From Bacteroidota bacterium (GTDB lineage: Bacteria > Bacteroidota > JABWAT01), in NCBI GenBank assembly GCA_017303995.1, contig JAFLBE010000023.1, positions 1 to 64,000 of the forward strand: a stretch of DNA of 64,000 nucleotides. Direction: 5' to 3'. The translations under genes were made by a program, and so were the position numbers. The notes below the pieces were generated by a model that saw only the letters and a list, made by a program, of their open reading frames with translations, was not told where the DNA came from and searched no databases. Below are positions 17,196-25,223 of this stretch, piece after piece (positions within the stretch are counted from its first letter, which is position 1; every line of letters starts with the position of its first letter).

Positions 17196-18008
17196 TCATT
17201 CCCCAAAGAAAAATAAATCAACTACAACGATCATTAAAACTACTGCAAAAAGGCGTTTCCAGAGATGTCCGGCGGTTTTGTGAAGTAGTTTTGCTCCAAA
17301 ATAGCCACCCAATCCGGCAAGAACCGCAACCGGAAGTCCCATCGAGAGAGAAACCAAACCCCAGTGTAATTGTCCTTCAGGAATTGAATAGCCGGGTGTC
17401 ATAAAGCCGTACTGAATCACACCGAATAACGTCGTCAGAACAATTACAAAACTACTCGTGATCGCTGCTTTTTTAGCTTCCTCACCGAAAAAGAAAGTCA
17501 ACATCGGAATCAGAATGATGCCTCCTCCCATGCCTGTCATTCCTGAAAAAACACCAACCAACAATCCCGATAAAATTAACCAGTAAGACGTTTCCTTAAC
17601 GCGCTGGTGAACAGGTTTTTCTGTTCCATTTGAAGAAATCAGATAATAAACTGCCGTGAGAAAAAGAACCGTACCAAGAAGATAGCTCAGAGTGGTCCCG
17701 GGTAAATAAACCGAAATCTGAGTCCCGATCCGGGTTCCTAAAAGGCTACCCAAACCCAGAAAAAGAATTCGTCTTTTTGTCGGATGCCAGGTTTTATAAT
17801 TTCGGATGCTTGCCGATATACTGGCAAAAAAGCCAATCAGAAGGGAAGTGGCAATTGCAGTTTTGATGGATCCTTCATGGGTGTAACCTGCAAATTTAAG
17901 CAACCAGGTCAGTATTGGGATGGAAATGGTTCCGCCACCAACGCCAAAAAAACCTGAGAATAAACCGATGACAGCGCCAGCCGGAATAAGAAACAACCAG
18001 GAGCTCAA
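17196..18008 (-). CDS. TauE/SafE-family membrane permease
   Basis: This 270-residue integral membrane protein has about eight predicted helices and two copies of the family's glycine-rich motif. They are GLFSGFFGVGGGTISIPILT near the N-terminus and GVFSGMTGMGGGIILIPMLT in the second half. TauE/SafE proteins export or import small anions such as sulfite and sulfoacetate, but the substrate varies and cannot be read here. The start overlaps the stop of the S41 protease gene by 4 bases (ATGA), so it is the last gene of a tmk-protease-permease operon. Confidence 0.9.
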   Translation of the reverse strand: MSSWLFLIPAGAVIGLFSGFFGVGGGTISIPILTWLLKFAGYTHEGSIKTAIATSLLIGFFASISASIRNYKTWHPTKRRILFLGLGSLLGTRIGTQISVYLPGTTLSYLLGTVLFLTAVYYLISSNGTEKPVHQRVKETSYWLILSGLLVGVFSGMTGMGGGIILIPMLTFFFGEEAKKAAITSSFVIVLTTLFGVIQYGFMTPGYSIPEGQLHWGLVSLSMGLPVAVLAGLGGYFGAKLLHKTAGHLWKRLFAVVLMIVVVDLFFFGE

Positions 18009-19609
18009 GGTTTTTGCGCTTTCAGGACTTCAGCACTTTTTACCAGGTAGGCGTCTTGTTTCCATGTTGCATTCAGCATTTCAGCCATCGTCAGGTTACG
18101 CGTAAGAATTTCTTTGCGGATAAGTGCAGAAACCAATTCCCGGTGTGAGGTAACATCTTCATTTAAATCTTCTGCGAACTGGTTTTGAGCTTCCTTTATT
18201 TTTTCTGCGAAACGTGAATAACTGGTTTCCCCCGCGAATGAAGTTGAAATCTCATCAAGGTAAGTACTGATTTCCATGTTTTCACTGACTTTTTGCTTTT
18301 TCAAATAGGTCAAAAAATCTGAAAAAAGTGCATCAGTTATTTGGAAAGTTGGGGTGATCGGCGCCTGGTTTCCTGTAAGCCAATCGGCTGCAAATTCAGA
18401 AATAATATTTTCATCAATCAATTCTGTTATCATTTCCGGCATCGGCACTTCTCTTACCTGAACATCTGGTGAAATTCCGTTGGCCTCCAGAACAATCTTA
18501 CCCGCATCTGTTTTGAATTCTCTGGGTTTTAAAGTGTCAGGGTGATCTGAAAGCTGATTGATCGGGCGGATCTGGATGCAACGGCCGGAAGGCGTAAAAT
18601 ATCTGGCAGTCGTAATTTTTATATTGGTATCGTACGCGACTGGTAAAATGGTTTGAACAAGTCCTTTTCCGTAAGATTGTTTTCCGACAATAGTTGCGCG
18701 GTCGTGATCCTGTAACGCACCCGCTACAATTTCAGACGCACTTGCCGACATCGAATCGATCAGCACAACCATGGGTCCTTTATAAATCGGAGTTTCGTCT
18801 GAGGTGATTGATTTGTTACTATCTTCGCTTCTGCCTCGTGTTGAAACAATCAGGGCTTTATTCGGGAGGAATTTTTTTGCAACACTGGCTGCTTCATCCA
18901 GTCTGCCGCCCGGGTTTCCGCGAAGGTCCAGAATTAATCCGCCAATGGATTGTTCCTGAAGTTTTTGAATTGCCTTTCTTACGTCATCTCCGGCATTTTT
19001 ATTGAACCTGTAAAGTTTTATGTAACCCAGATTCCCGGAAATCACTTCGGCTGCCAATACATTTTGAGTTTCAATTTTTTCACGGGTCAGGCTGAAGGTG
19101 AGTTCTTCGTTTGAATTGTCACGACGTATGGTTAAAGTCAGTTTTGAACCGGCGTTTCCGCGGGCTTTGGTGCTGAGTTCAGTTAAATTTGAAATTTTTA
19201 CTGAATCGATACTGAGTATGACATCCCCAACACGTACACCTTCACGATGAGCAGAATATCCTTCAATAATTTCTGAAACCCGTATTTCTTTTCCCCGCTT
19301 CACCACACTGATGCCAACACCCGCCGTGTTCCCGGTCATTAAAAGATCAATTTCTGTGCTGGAAGAATTCAGAAAAACGGTATAAGGATCAAGAGTTTCC
19401 AGCATGGCATCAATACCTTTATTGGTAAAGGTTGCCGGATCAATTTCATCAACATAATTGATAAGAACGAGGCGGTAAACTTTGCTGAAAATCTCGAGAT
19501 TTTTGGTAATCTGAAAAAAGAGATCACCATTTGCAGCCAGAAATCCCGATAGAAGCAGCACGAGAGAAAGTCCGGCGAAGGTGAATTTTAATTTCCGTGT
19601 AAGTTTCAA
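18005..19609 (-). CDS. C-terminal processing protease (S41 family, CtpA-like)
   Basis: This periplasmic serine protease has a signal or anchor segment, a PDZ domain (GVGISVVKRGKEIRVSEI, then HREGVRVGDVILSIDSV) and an S41 catalytic domain. The nucleophile Ser is in DSMSASASEIVAGALQDHD and the general-base Lys in IVGKQSYGKGLVQT. I prefer the TTG at 19609, giving MKLTRKLKFTFAGLSLVLLL, a textbook signal start with ACGGA upstream. A TTG at 19687 is also open but would add 26 residues and overlap tmk by 34 bases. The C-terminal region of about 180 residues is typical of longer CtpA homologues. It probably trims envelope proteins. Confidence 0.9.
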   Translation of the reverse strand: MKLTRKLKFTFAGLSLVLLLSGFLAANGDLFFQITKNLEIFSKVYRLVLINYVDEIDPATFTNKGIDAMLETLDPYTVFLNSSSTEIDLLMTGNTAGVGISVVKRGKEIRVSEIIEGYSAHREGVRVGDVILSIDSVKISNLTELSTKARGNAGSKLTLTIRRDNSNEELTFSLTREKIETQNVLAAEVISGNLGYIKLYRFNKNAGDDVRKAIQKLQEQSIGGLILDLRGNPGGRLDEAASVAKKFLPNKALIVSTRGRSEDSNKSITSDETPIYKGPMVVLIDSMSASASEIVAGALQDHDRATIVGKQSYGKGLVQTILPVAYDTNIKITTARYFTPSGRCIQIRPINQLSDHPDTLKPREFKTDAGKIVLEANGISPDVQVREVPMPEMITELIDENIISEFAADWLTGNQAPITPTFQITDALFSDFLTYLKKQKVSENMEISTYLDEISTSFAGETSYSRFAEKIKEAQNQFAEDLNEDVTSHRELVSALIRKEILTRNLTMAEMLNATWKQDAYLVKSAEVLKAQKP

Positions 19610-19653
19610 AGTTGAAATCCGTAAAAGTAATCTGAGGTTAAAGAATTCGTTTT

Positions 19654-20283
19654 TCAGACGGCGAGTCTTGATGCAAGTTTCGACCAAATGTGGGTCTGAA
19701 TCTGGCCAACTGTTTCAGAAGCATCAAGAACAACCCAACGATTGGGATCTTCGGCAATCATCTGATGATATCCGTTTCTGATCAGTTCCCAGGTTTCTCT
19801 GGGCATACTTTCAAGCCGGTCCCGGTTTCCTCGGTTATCCTGCCGCTGATGAGAAAGATCCCAATCAACATCAAGAAAAAAGGTGACATCCGGTTTCAGG
19901 TTGTGTGTAACCTGCTTTGCTAAAGTTTTGAGAAAATGCAGATCCATTCCTTTACCGAAACCCTGATATGCGAATGAAGATTCCACAAAACGGTCGGCAA
20001 TGACGATATCACCTTGTTTTAGTCTGGGAAGAATGACTTCTTCGACCAATTGTGCCCTTGCTGCAAAAAATAAAAGTACTTCGGCATTCAGACTTACCGA
20101 ACCCTTCCGGTGAGCAAGTAAAATCTGCCTTATTTCTTCAGAAATCGCTGTTCCACCCGGTTCTCTGATGGTTAAGGGTTCTCTGCCAAGTGTCGTTAGC
20201 TGGTCTGCAAGCAGCCTGATCTGGGTTGATTTTCCTGATCCGTCCATGCCTTCAAAGGTGATAAACAAAGGATGTGTCTCCAT
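19654..20283 (-). CDS. tmk: thymidylate kinase
   Basis: This 209-residue kinase phosphorylates dTMP to dTDP. It has the P-loop GMDGSGKST at residues 12-20, the TMP-binding REPGGTAISEEIR segment, ADRFVESSFAYQGFGKG with the DR-S motif, and VTFFLDVD. I chose ATG 20283 (METHPLFITFEG) because the further in-frame start at 20364 would run into the divergent sigma-factor gene and adds unrelated residues. The gene precedes the S41 protease gene on the same strand. Confidence 0.94.
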   Translation of the reverse strand: METHPLFITFEGMDGSGKSTQIRLLADQLTTLGREPLTIREPGGTAISEEIRQILLAHRKGSVSLNAEVLLFFAARAQLVEEVILPRLKQGDIVIADRFVESSFAYQGFGKGMDLHFLKTLAKQVTHNLKPDVTFFLDVDWDLSHQRQDNRGNRDRLESMPRETWELIRNGYHQMIAEDPNRWVVLDASETVGQIQTHIWSKLASRLAV

Positions 20284-20337
20284 GTAATTGAATAAATTTA
20301 CAAAAAACCTTAACTTAAAAAAATATTCCTTTTCAGG

Positions 20338-20952
20338 ATGGGTATGCCGCTTCCAGAACCACAAGTCTCATCAGAGTCAAAATTAGAAGATTTTCGCTAC
20401 GTTCGGCGTGCAGTCGAAGGTGATCAGTCTGCTTTTAAATTCCTGATGAAAAAATATCATGACGCCATTTATAATCTGATTTATAAAATGGTACTCGACA
20501 AATCAGACGTTGAAGATTTGACGCAAGAGGCTTTTATCAAAGCATTCAACTCGATCAAATCATTTAATTTTGAATTTGCCTTTTCTACGTGGCTGTATAA
20601 AATCGCCACGAATAACTGTATTGATTACCTCAGAAAGAAAAAGATTAAAACATTTTCCATTGATAAACCCATCGATACCAAAGATGGTGAAATGGAATAT
20701 GAAATTCCTGATCATACCTTCATTCCCGATAAAGAAGTGATTTTTGATCAGAAAAAAACGATCCTCGAAAATGCCGTTGCTCATCTTCCCGAAAAGTATC
20801 AGCGTGTGATTATCATGCGCCATCAGGAAGAAAAATCCTACGAAGAAATCTCCGAAGAGCTCGATATGCCACTCGGAACCGTGAAAGCCCATATCTTTCG
20901 GGCCCGTGAAATTCTGTATAAGGCGTTGAAAGATAAAATCAGACATTATTGA
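20338..20952 (+). CDS. ECF RNA polymerase sigma factor
   Basis: This 204-residue sigma-70 family protein of the extracytoplasmic-function type has region 2 visible as FKFLMKKYHDAIYNLIYKMV, then DVEDLTQEAFIKAF and FSTWLYKIATNNCIDYLRKK. Region 4 is LPEKYQRVIIMRHQEEKSYE followed by EISEELDMPLGTVKAHIFRARE, a helix-turn-helix that binds the -35 element. It lacks regions 1 and 3. No typical anti-sigma gene follows. Instead an exported protein gene starts 107 bases downstream on the same strand. It diverges from tmk with a 54-base gap. Confidence 0.93.
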   Translation: MGMPLPEPQVSSESKLEDFRYVRRAVEGDQSAFKFLMKKYHDAIYNLIYKMVLDKSDVEDLTQEAFIKAFNSIKSFNFEFAFSTWLYKIATNNCIDYLRKKKIKTFSIDKPIDTKDGEMEYEIPDHTFIPDKEVIFDQKKTILENAVAHLPEKYQRVIIMRHQEEKSYEEISEELDMPLGTVKAHIFRAREILYKALKDKIRHY

Positions 20953-21059
20953 AACTTGCCGGTCATCACATCTCAATGCTTATAAGATGATTAAAGCTGT
21001 AACCTTTAGGGAATGGAATCCGTAGACCTAAGCGGACACAACCCTGAATGGGCAACATT

Positions 21060-21941
21060 ATGAAACGGATATTTACAACCACATTGCTGTTCGGAAGCTT
21101 TCTCTCTGCCGGCCTGGTCTTCAGCCAAAGCCGAATGATGAAATCTGCCGATGTTGACGAAGAAACTCGTCTGAAATCTGACATCGAAATCGACTATGGC
21201 GTTTTTAAGCTGAATAGTGTGACGTCTGATGTCCTGTTTAATCTCGATGCAACTTATGATAAAGATAAAATGGATCCTGAGCTTGATTTCCGTCGCTCAG
21301 GTGATGTTGCAAAAATGAAGTTTTCTACGAATTCAGATGGTGTAAGTTTTGGAAATGATGACGGTGAAGATGATGCTTCAACCAAATTCCGTGGTAAACT
21401 TGAACTTGGTACCAAAGTTGAACATGACATAAGATTCAGCATTGGTGCAGGTGCTGCTGAACTTGATCTTTCAAATCTGAAGGTTTCAAACCTTGATTTA
21501 AGTTCTGGTGCAGGTTCCATCAGATTATTTATAAAAACGTTCAATCAGGCAGAAGTGAAAAGATGTAACATTCAGTCCGGAGTTGGTGAAATAAAAGCAA
21601 CCGGATTGAATAATCTGAATTTTAAAACTCTGTCAGTAGAAAATGGAGTTGGCTCAGTTTTTCTTGACTTTGCCGGACTTGCCACCGGAAACAAAAAAGT
21701 TGATGTTGAAACTGGTGTTGGTGAAGTAAAAATCATGATTCCCACCACTATTGGGGTCAGAATCAAAGATAACTCTGGCTTCTTCAGCAACCTGACTGTT
21801 CCTTCTCAATTTAATCACAGCGGTTACTATTATACGTCCTCGAACTACAAAACTGCAAAAACCACGATGGACTTTGATGTGAGCTCCGGAATCGGATCCA
21901 TCATTTTCATTTCAGGGTCGGATAAAAAAGGCCAGGAATAA
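21060..21941 (+). CDS. exported protein with repetitive GAG/GVG beta motifs (toast-rack/adhesin-like)
   Basis: This 293-residue protein has a signal peptide (MKRIFTTTLLFGSFLSAGLV, cleavage near FSQS). A mature region rich in regularly spaced short beta segments follows, with FSIGAGAAELDL, LSSGAGSIRLF, QSGVGEIKATG, ENGVGSVFLDF, ETGVGEVKIMI and DVSSGIGSIIF. The pattern of G-(A/V)-G-x-(I/V/L) rungs resembles the toast-rack and DUF4097-type folds, which build a beta-solenoid. I do not recognise a specific family member. It follows the ECF sigma gene and is followed by a terminator, so the two may form a sigma/target unit. An ATG at 21048 is also in frame; 21060 gives a proper signal peptide. Confidence 0.75.
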   Translation: MKRIFTTTLLFGSFLSAGLVFSQSRMMKSADVDEETRLKSDIEIDYGVFKLNSVTSDVLFNLDATYDKDKMDPELDFRRSGDVAKMKFSTNSDGVSFGNDDGEDDASTKFRGKLELGTKVEHDIRFSIGAGAAELDLSNLKVSNLDLSSGAGSIRLFIKTFNQAEVKRCNIQSGVGEIKATGLNNLNFKTLSVENGVGSVFLDFAGLATGNKKVDVETGVGEVKIMIPTTIGVRIKDNSGFFSNLTVPSQFNHSGYYYTSSNYKTAKTTMDFDVSSGIGSIIFISGSDKKGQE

Positions 21942-21967
21942 GGCATAAGGTTTAAGGCCTAAGGAAA

Positions 21968-22003
21968 ATAAAAAAAAGGGCGAATTGAATTCGCCCTTTT
22001 TTT
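21968..22003. terminator. rho-independent terminator after the solenoid-like gene
   Basis: GGGCGAATT and AATTCGCCC (21978-21996) pair perfectly around a single G, with nine or more A before and eight T after. It closes the sigma-factor/solenoid gene pair and could also act on the minus strand for the gene ending at 22155. Confidence 0.88.
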
Positions 22004-22154
22004 ATATGAAAAAATGAGAAGAAGTTTTTCAAAATAGTGAATGTTATTCCTTCAATTAAATTTTAAATAGCTTAAGAGATTTTGCCTTTAAACTAAAAAA
22101 CCGAATTTGTCTTTCTTCGCGTTTTCTTTGCGGCTTGGCGTCTTTGCGCGCAAA

Positions 22155-22607
22155 TTATCCCTCCCCAAACTCCTTCTTAAAATCTACTGTCAGGGCAATG
22201 TGTCCTTTGTAAAGTCCCATTTTCAATATATCAATATCAGCGACTGCCGGTTGAATGAGAACCTGAGCCAGGCTGGGGATTTTTAATAGGTCAAGCGTTA
22301 GTGAAGTGTCTTCTACCCGGATGAAATCAGGTAAAAACGGTTTGAGAAACGCTAATGTGGGTCTGATGTCAAGCGGACTGGTTTTAATCACCTCAAAGGT
22401 GATCGTTTTAATAAAATCAGACCAGTAAAACGAAACAATCCGGACGGCGATAGAGGGTTTTATTTTAATCCCTGCGAAGGAATAAACGACAGTTGCAATA
22501 ATGTGACTTTCTTCAAGGGTAAGCTGAACATCCGGGAGTTTTTCCGGCATATACTTGCTTAAACTGGTATTCAGAAAATCCTGGTCAAGAGTCAGGGTTG
22601 CAGCCAT
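22155..22607 (-). CDS. conserved hypothetical protein, possible lipid-binding fold
   Basis: I do not recognise this 150-residue protein. It has no signal peptide and no membrane segment. The pattern is alternating beta strands with a repeated amphipathic character: ATLTLDQDFLN, QLTLEESHIIATVVYSF, IKPSIAVRIVSFYW, and a C-terminal GHIALTVDF. This faintly recalls tubular lipid-binding proteins of the LmeA/DUF2993 type, but no motif confirms it. It is transcribed divergently from mutA across 293 bases. Codon use and composition look native. Confidence 0.7.
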   Translation of the reverse strand: MAATLTLDQDFLNTSLSKYMPEKLPDVQLTLEESHIIATVVYSFAGIKIKPSIAVRIVSFYWSDFIKTITFEVIKTSPLDIRPTLAFLKPFLPDFIRVEDTSLTLDLLKIPSLAQVLIQPAVADIDILKMGLYKGHIALTVDFKKEFGEG

Positions 22608-22900
22608 AGGGATTCCGTTTTAATTTTCATAAAGATAGAAAAAGACAGATTCATTTACTCAATTGTTTCCGTTTCATTATAAAATGGCTAAGAGTTGGCA
22701 ATCAAATCCGGATTTTTTACTCTTTTTCATTAGATGTCGCTTAAAACCTTTCAAAATGCCCGGTTGACGTGAATTTCAGGTCGTCATTCCCCAAAAAAAT
22801 TCTTAGATTGCCAACCTGAAAAATGATCAGGGTGGAATTTCTTTGAAAAACTTCCCGGTGAACGACTTACTTTTACTGAATAATTTAGGCAGGATAAAAC

Positions 22901-25033
22901 GTGAAATCCGATAACCAGCTGAATCTGAAAAAAGAGTTTTCCCTTCCCACTTTCGAAGAGTGGAAAAAGGTTGTTGAGGTCGATCTGAAGGGTGCACCTT
23001 ACGAGAAAAAACTCATCACAAAAACTTATGAGGGTATTGACCTTCAGCCTGTTTACAATGAAGCCGATATCCAGAATCTTCCTCATTTAAACAGTATTCC
23101 CGGCAAAGGGTCACAGGTTAGAGGATCCCAAACTGGCGGATATGTTGCAAAACCCTGGTTGATTTGCGAAGATATACCAGTTGGTCTGGCAGAAGACTTT
23201 AACGAAGCCCTTAAAAAAGATCTCAAAGGCGGACAGACCGCAATCTCAGTCGTACTTGACGAAGCAACCCGGCTTGGCGTTGATGCCGATTTTGCAAAAC
23301 CCGGTGAAGTTGGTGTTGGCGGACTTTCAGTTTCTGGAACCGGAAGTTTGAACCGGGCTTTTAGCGGAGTTGACCTTTCAAAATATCCGGTTTACATCCA
23401 ATCCGGATTTTCACCCCTTCCCATTCTGATTCTTCTTATTGCTTCCCTGAAAAAAGACGGACATTCAGTTTCCGGTTTAAAAGGTTCAGTTGAAGGTGAT
23501 CCGTTGGGTTATCTGGCTTCAACCGGTAAATTGCCTGTTGGCCTTGATCAGGCTTTCAATGAAATGAAAACCACAACCAATTGGGTTCGCATTCACAAAC
23601 TTGACTTGAAAACGATTGGCGTTGACGGTTCGGTTTATCAGAATGCAGGTGCTTCTGCAGTTCAGGAACTCGCTTTTTCAATGTCAACTGCTGTTGAATA
23701 CATTGAACAGCTGGCAGAGCGTGGTGTTTCGGTTTCTGATATTGCAGAAAGTACACGTTTTACCTTCGGAATCGGCACGCACTATTTCATGGAAATTGCC
23801 AAACTTCGTGCTGCCCGTATTCTCTGGTCACAAATTTTGAAAGCTTACGGTGCAAATCCGGATGATCATAAAATGGTCATTCATGCCCGCACGTCCAAAA
23901 TGCCGCAGACGAATTACGATCCGTATGTGAATCTGCTCAGAACAACGACTGAAGCTTTTTCTGCTGCAGTCGGTGGTGTTGACAGTATGCATACAAGTCC
24001 GTTTGATGAGTCATTTGCAGTGCCAGATGATTTCAGCAGACGGATTGCCCGAAACACACAAATTATTTTGGGTGAAGAATCCCATCTGAATGATCTGATT
24101 GATCCTGCTGGTGGATCCTATTTCATTGAATCTCTGACTGCTGAACTTGCTGCAGAAGCATGGAAGTTGTTCAAAACAGTTCAGGAAAAAGGCGGAATGG
24201 TCGAAGCGTTGAAAGCCGGTTTCCCTCAGGATGAAGTGAAGAAAGTTGCTGATGCTCGCCGGGCTGATGTGGCTAAGCGGAAATCGATCATTGTTGGTGT
24301 GAATATGTATGCCAATGTGAAAGAAGAACTTCCGAAACTGACTTATGCCGATGCTGAATCCATTTATAAAAAACGGTCTGAGTATCTGCAGAAATTCCGT
24401 GTCGCCGGTGCTCAGGAAAAAAACATCAGAGTGCTTGAAAATCTCGAAAAATTGGCTGGTAATCCGACTGAAAAACAAGTTGATCTGGGAATTGAAGCAG
24501 CACTTGAAGGCGCAACTTTGGGTGAATTAACCAAAGCCATCCGGTCAGGCAAACATCAGGATGTCACCGTTTCTGCAATTCCATCGTTCAGCATTGCTGT
24601 TGATTTTGCCGGAATCAGAACCAAATCGCTTGACTACAAAGCCAAAACCGGAAGTCTACCGAAAGTGTTTCTTGCCAATATGGGTCCGTTAGCACAATAT
24701 AAAGGACGCTCAGATTTCAGCCGTGCATTTTTTGAGCCGGGTGGATTTGATGTGATCGCCCCTGCCGGATTTGAAACTCCTGAACTTGCTGTAAAAGCAG
24801 CAGTTGACTCGAAGGCACCGGTTGTGGTGATTTGTTCAACCGATGAAACCTATCCGGAACTGGTTCCAGTGATCGTAAAGGGAATAAAATCCGCCAATCC
24901 AAAAACAGTTGTTGTTCTTGCCGGCTTCCCTAAAGAACAGATTGATGCTCATAAGTCCTCTGGTGTAGATGAGTTCATTTTCCTGGGTGCCGATGTTGTG
25001 AAGACGATTCAGGGCATTTGGGGGAAATTTTAA
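22901..25033 (+). CDS. mutA: methylmalonyl-CoA mutase small (beta) subunit
   Basis: This 710-residue non-catalytic subunit of the adenosylcobalamin-dependent mutase pairs with the large subunit encoded next. The TIM-barrel domain includes IHARTSKMPQTNYDPYVNLLR, here given in one piece of 21 as IHARTSKMPQ then TNYDPYVNLLR, and FSRRIARNTQIILGEES. The C-terminal Rossmann domain lacks the DxHxxG cobalamin ligand and reads FLANMGPLAQYKGRSDFS instead, as expected for the small subunit. The GTG start has AGGATAAAAC upstream. The complex interconverts succinyl-CoA and methylmalonyl-CoA, used in propionate production or degradation. Epimerase and chaperone (MeaB) genes are not in the window. Confidence 0.94.
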   Translation: MKSDNQLNLKKEFSLPTFEEWKKVVEVDLKGAPYEKKLITKTYEGIDLQPVYNEADIQNLPHLNSIPGKGSQVRGSQTGGYVAKPWLICEDIPVGLAEDFNEALKKDLKGGQTAISVVLDEATRLGVDADFAKPGEVGVGGLSVSGTGSLNRAFSGVDLSKYPVYIQSGFSPLPILILLIASLKKDGHSVSGLKGSVEGDPLGYLASTGKLPVGLDQAFNEMKTTTNWVRIHKLDLKTIGVDGSVYQNAGASAVQELAFSMSTAVEYIEQLAERGVSVSDIAESTRFTFGIGTHYFMEIAKLRAARILWSQILKAYGANPDDHKMVIHARTSKMPQTNYDPYVNLLRTTTEAFSAAVGGVDSMHTSPFDESFAVPDDFSRRIARNTQIILGEESHLNDLIDPAGGSYFIESLTAELAAEAWKLFKTVQEKGGMVEALKAGFPQDEVKKVADARRADVAKRKSIIVGVNMYANVKEELPKLTYADAESIYKKRSEYLQKFRVAGAQEKNIRVLENLEKLAGNPTEKQVDLGIEAALEGATLGELTKAIRSGKHQDVTVSAIPSFSIAVDFAGIRTKSLDYKAKTGSLPKVFLANMGPLAQYKGRSDFSRAFFEPGGFDVIAPAGFETPELAVKAAVDSKAPVVVICSTDETYPELVPVIVKGIKSANPKTVVVLAGFPKEQIDAHKSSGVDEFIFLGADVVKTIQGIWGKF

Positions 25034-25050
25034 GGTTAAAGGTTTCGGCT

Positions 25051-25186
25051 GTTATCCTGAACTTAGCCAGCCCGAATTATTTGAGGGAGTCAGGATCCAT
25101 CCGATGCTTTTCTGGATGAGCTACGCAGAACTTCGTTAACCGGATCCCCGAAAGTTTTCGGGGCAGGCCAAGTCCGGGATGACAAC
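25051..25186. repeat. inverted-repeat element between mutA and mutB
   Basis: The outer arms GTTATCCTGAACTTAGCC and the reverse complement of GGCCAAGTCCGGGATGACAA are clearly related, with a 3-base insertion and a few changes. An inner perfect hairpin CCCCGAAA-GT-TTTCGGGG lies at 25146-25163. The outer arms resemble the hairpin at 52099-52131, TCATCCCGGA...TCCGGGATGA. It reads as an eroded REP- or MITE-like unit inserted into the mutAB operon spacer. No T-run follows, so transcription need not stop. Confidence 0.65.
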
Positions 25187-25223
25187 AAAACAGACTTTGC
25201 AGATAATATAGAAGAGAAAATTG

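Noticed and set aside
22608-22900. Possible cobalamin riboswitch upstream of mutA
   Set aside because: I could not find the conserved B12-box or the expected stems, so no riboswitch is called.
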